From positions 1 to 8,345 of the forward strand of contig JACPVD010000129.1 in the NCBI GenBank assembly GCA_016191895.1: DNA of 8,345 bases, in the 5' to 3' direction. The DNA is from Chloroflexota bacterium (GTDB lineage: Bacteria; Chloroflexota; Anaerolineae; Anaerolineales; Villigracilaceae). Below the pieces are notes generated by a model that was given only the letters and a program-made list of their open reading frames with translations, ran no database searches and was not told the DNA's origin. Shown here piece by piece: positions 7,162 through 8,345 of this stretch; the first letter of the stretch is position 1; each line of letters starts with the position of its first letter. Both the position numbers and the translations under genes were made by a program.

Positions 7162-8345
7162 ATGGCGAAGGAAAAATTTGATCGGAGCAAACCGCACCTG
7201 AACGTCGGGACGATGGGACACATCGATCACGGCAAGACGACGTTGACAGCGGCCATTACGAAAGTGGCGGGATTTTCAGGTCAGGCCGACTTCAAAGCCT
7301 ACGACCAGATCGACAACGCGCCGGAAGAAAAAGCGCGCGGGATCACGATCAACATCGCGCACGTGGAGTACCAGACCGACAAACGGCACTACGCCCACGT
7401 GGACATGCCCGGTCACCGCGACTACATCAAGAACATGATCACCGGCGCGGCGCAAGTGGATGGCGCGATTCTCGTCGTGGCCGCCCCGGATGGCCCAATG
7501 CCGCAGACGCGCGAACACGTGTTGCTGGCGCGCCAGGTAGAAGTGCCCTCGATCGTTGTCTTCCTGAACAAGGTCGACATGATGGACGACCCTGAACTTC
7601 TGGAACTGGTGGAACTGGAACTGCGCGAACTGCTCAGCAGTTATGGCTTCCCCGGCGACACGACCCCGATCGTACGCGGATCGGCCAAAGTGGCGCTCGA
7701 CAGCGCGAGTACAGATGGCAACGCGCCAGAATACGCCTGCATCAAGGAATTGCTGCGTGTGGTGGATGAATACATCCCCGAACCGAAACGCGAGACAGAC
7801 AAGCCGTTCATGATGGCGGTGGAAGACGTGTTCTCGATCAAGGGACGCGGGACGGTGGTGACCGGACGCATCGACCGCGGCGTGGTGAAAGTGGGTGACC
7901 CGATCGAAATCATCGGATTGCGCGAGACGAAAGCCTCGGTGGTGACGGGCATCGAAATGTTCCACAAGCAGTTGGACGAAGGCATGGCCGGAGACAACGC
8001 GGGGATTCTGTTGCGCGGCATCGAGCGCACCGACGTGGAACGCGGGCAGGTGTTGGCGAAACCGAAGAGCGTGACACCGCACAAGAAGTTTTTGGCGGAA
8101 GTGTACGTGTTGAAGAAGGAAGAAGGCGGGCGTCACAAGGCGTTCTTCAGCGGGTACCGACCGCAGTTCTACATCCGCACGATGGATGTGACGGGCGACA
8201 TCACGCTTCCCGAAGGCGTGGAGATGGTGATGCCCGGAGACAACGTGAACCTGACGGTGCAATTGATCGTGCCGGTGGCGTTGGAGCAGGGTTCGAAGTT
8301 CGCCATTCGCGAAGGCGGTCTCACCGTCGGCGCGGGTGTCGTTAC
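7162..8345 (+). CDS. tuf: Elongation factor Tu (3' end cut by the window)
   Basis: EF-Tu, the GTPase that brings aminoacyl-tRNA to the ribosomal A site. 394 full codons are present and the stop lies beyond the edge; the family length of about 400 implies only a few residues are missing. Seen: G1 GHIDHGKT (19-26), T62 in RGITI, G3 DMPGH (81-85) with the catalytic H85, G4 NKVD (136-139), G5 GSA (173-175), domain II with [16 protein letters not shown] (about 221-236) and domain III with [16 protein letters not shown] and FAIREGG. M82 replaces the usual cysteine (or alanine) of the G3 motif, and R86 follows the catalytic histidine as in EF-1A-type proteins. Codons are strongly biased to GTG, ACG and GCG, unlike rpoB and fusA. 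Intact reading frame throughout; a second tuf copy elsewhere is possible but cannot be seen. Confidence 0.98.
   Translation, partial: MAKEKFDRSKPHLNVGTMGHIDHGKTTLTAAITKVAGFSGQADFKAYDQIDNAPEEKARGITINIAHVEYQTDKRHYAHVDMPGHRDYIKNMITGAAQVDGAILVVAAPDGPMPQTREHVLLARQVEVPSIVVFLNKVDMMDDPELLELVELELRELLSSYGFPGDTTPIVRGSAKVALDSASTDGNAPEYACIKELLRVVDEYIPEPKRETDKPFMMAVEDVFSIKGRGTVVTGRIDRGVVKVGDPIEIIGLRETKASVVTGIEMFHKQLDEGMAGDNAGILLRGIERTDVERGQVLAKPKSVTPHKKFLAEVYVLKKEEGGRHKAFFSGYRPQFYIRTMDVTGDITLPEGVEMVMPGDNVNLTVQLIVPVALEQGSKFAIREGGLTVGAGVV

Noticed and set aside
7276..8262. 328-codon open frame on the minus strand inside tuf
   Set aside because: It mirrors the GTG/ACG/GCG codon bias of tuf, and its histidine- and arginine-rich translation resembles no real protein.

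Overview
The window is a contiguous plus-strand block of core transcription and translation genes: rpoB (RNA polymerase beta), rpsL (S12), rpsG (S7), fusA (EF-G) and the first ~99% of tuf (EF-Tu), which runs off the right edge. No mobile element, CRISPR array, tRNA or rRNA is visible. The protein style (Firmicutes-length S12 of 138 aa, an RpoB with a large late insertion, a non-standard EF-G switch I, an EF-Tu with a DMPGHRDY G3 region) together with moderate GC suggests a Chloroflexota bacterium, most likely Anaerolineae. That assignment comes from remembered family patterns, not from a search.

Layout: 1-18 holds only the rpoB ribosome binding site. rpoB fills 19-3918. The 194-bp gap 3919-4112 is the only sizeable non-coding stretch. 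It carries a good sigma70-type promoter immediately after the rpoB stop and then a structured leader of about 150 nt, including a 14-bp terminator-like hairpin with competing partner segments. rpsL, rpsG, fusA and tuf then follow with spacers of 23, 36 and 29 bp, each with its own Shine-Dalgarno sequence, so they look like one str-type operon. rpoC, which most bacteria have directly after rpoB, is absent here.

Functionally, rpoB makes the catalytic beta subunit. S12 and S7 are small-subunit proteins at the decoding centre and head. EF-G drives translocation and EF-Tu delivers aminoacyl-tRNA. The promoter and leader between rpoB and rpsL suggest the str genes can be expressed and tuned separately from the polymerase gene.

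The most interesting points are: a roughly 130-residue insertion in RpoB built around tryptophan-anchored repeats of exactly 25 residues; the promoter-plus-attenuator-like leader; the rpoB/rpoC split; a threonine replacing the conserved Arg529-equivalent of the rifampicin pocket; and a tuf gene whose codon use differs from its neighbours. No wholly new system is evident; the genes themselves are universal.
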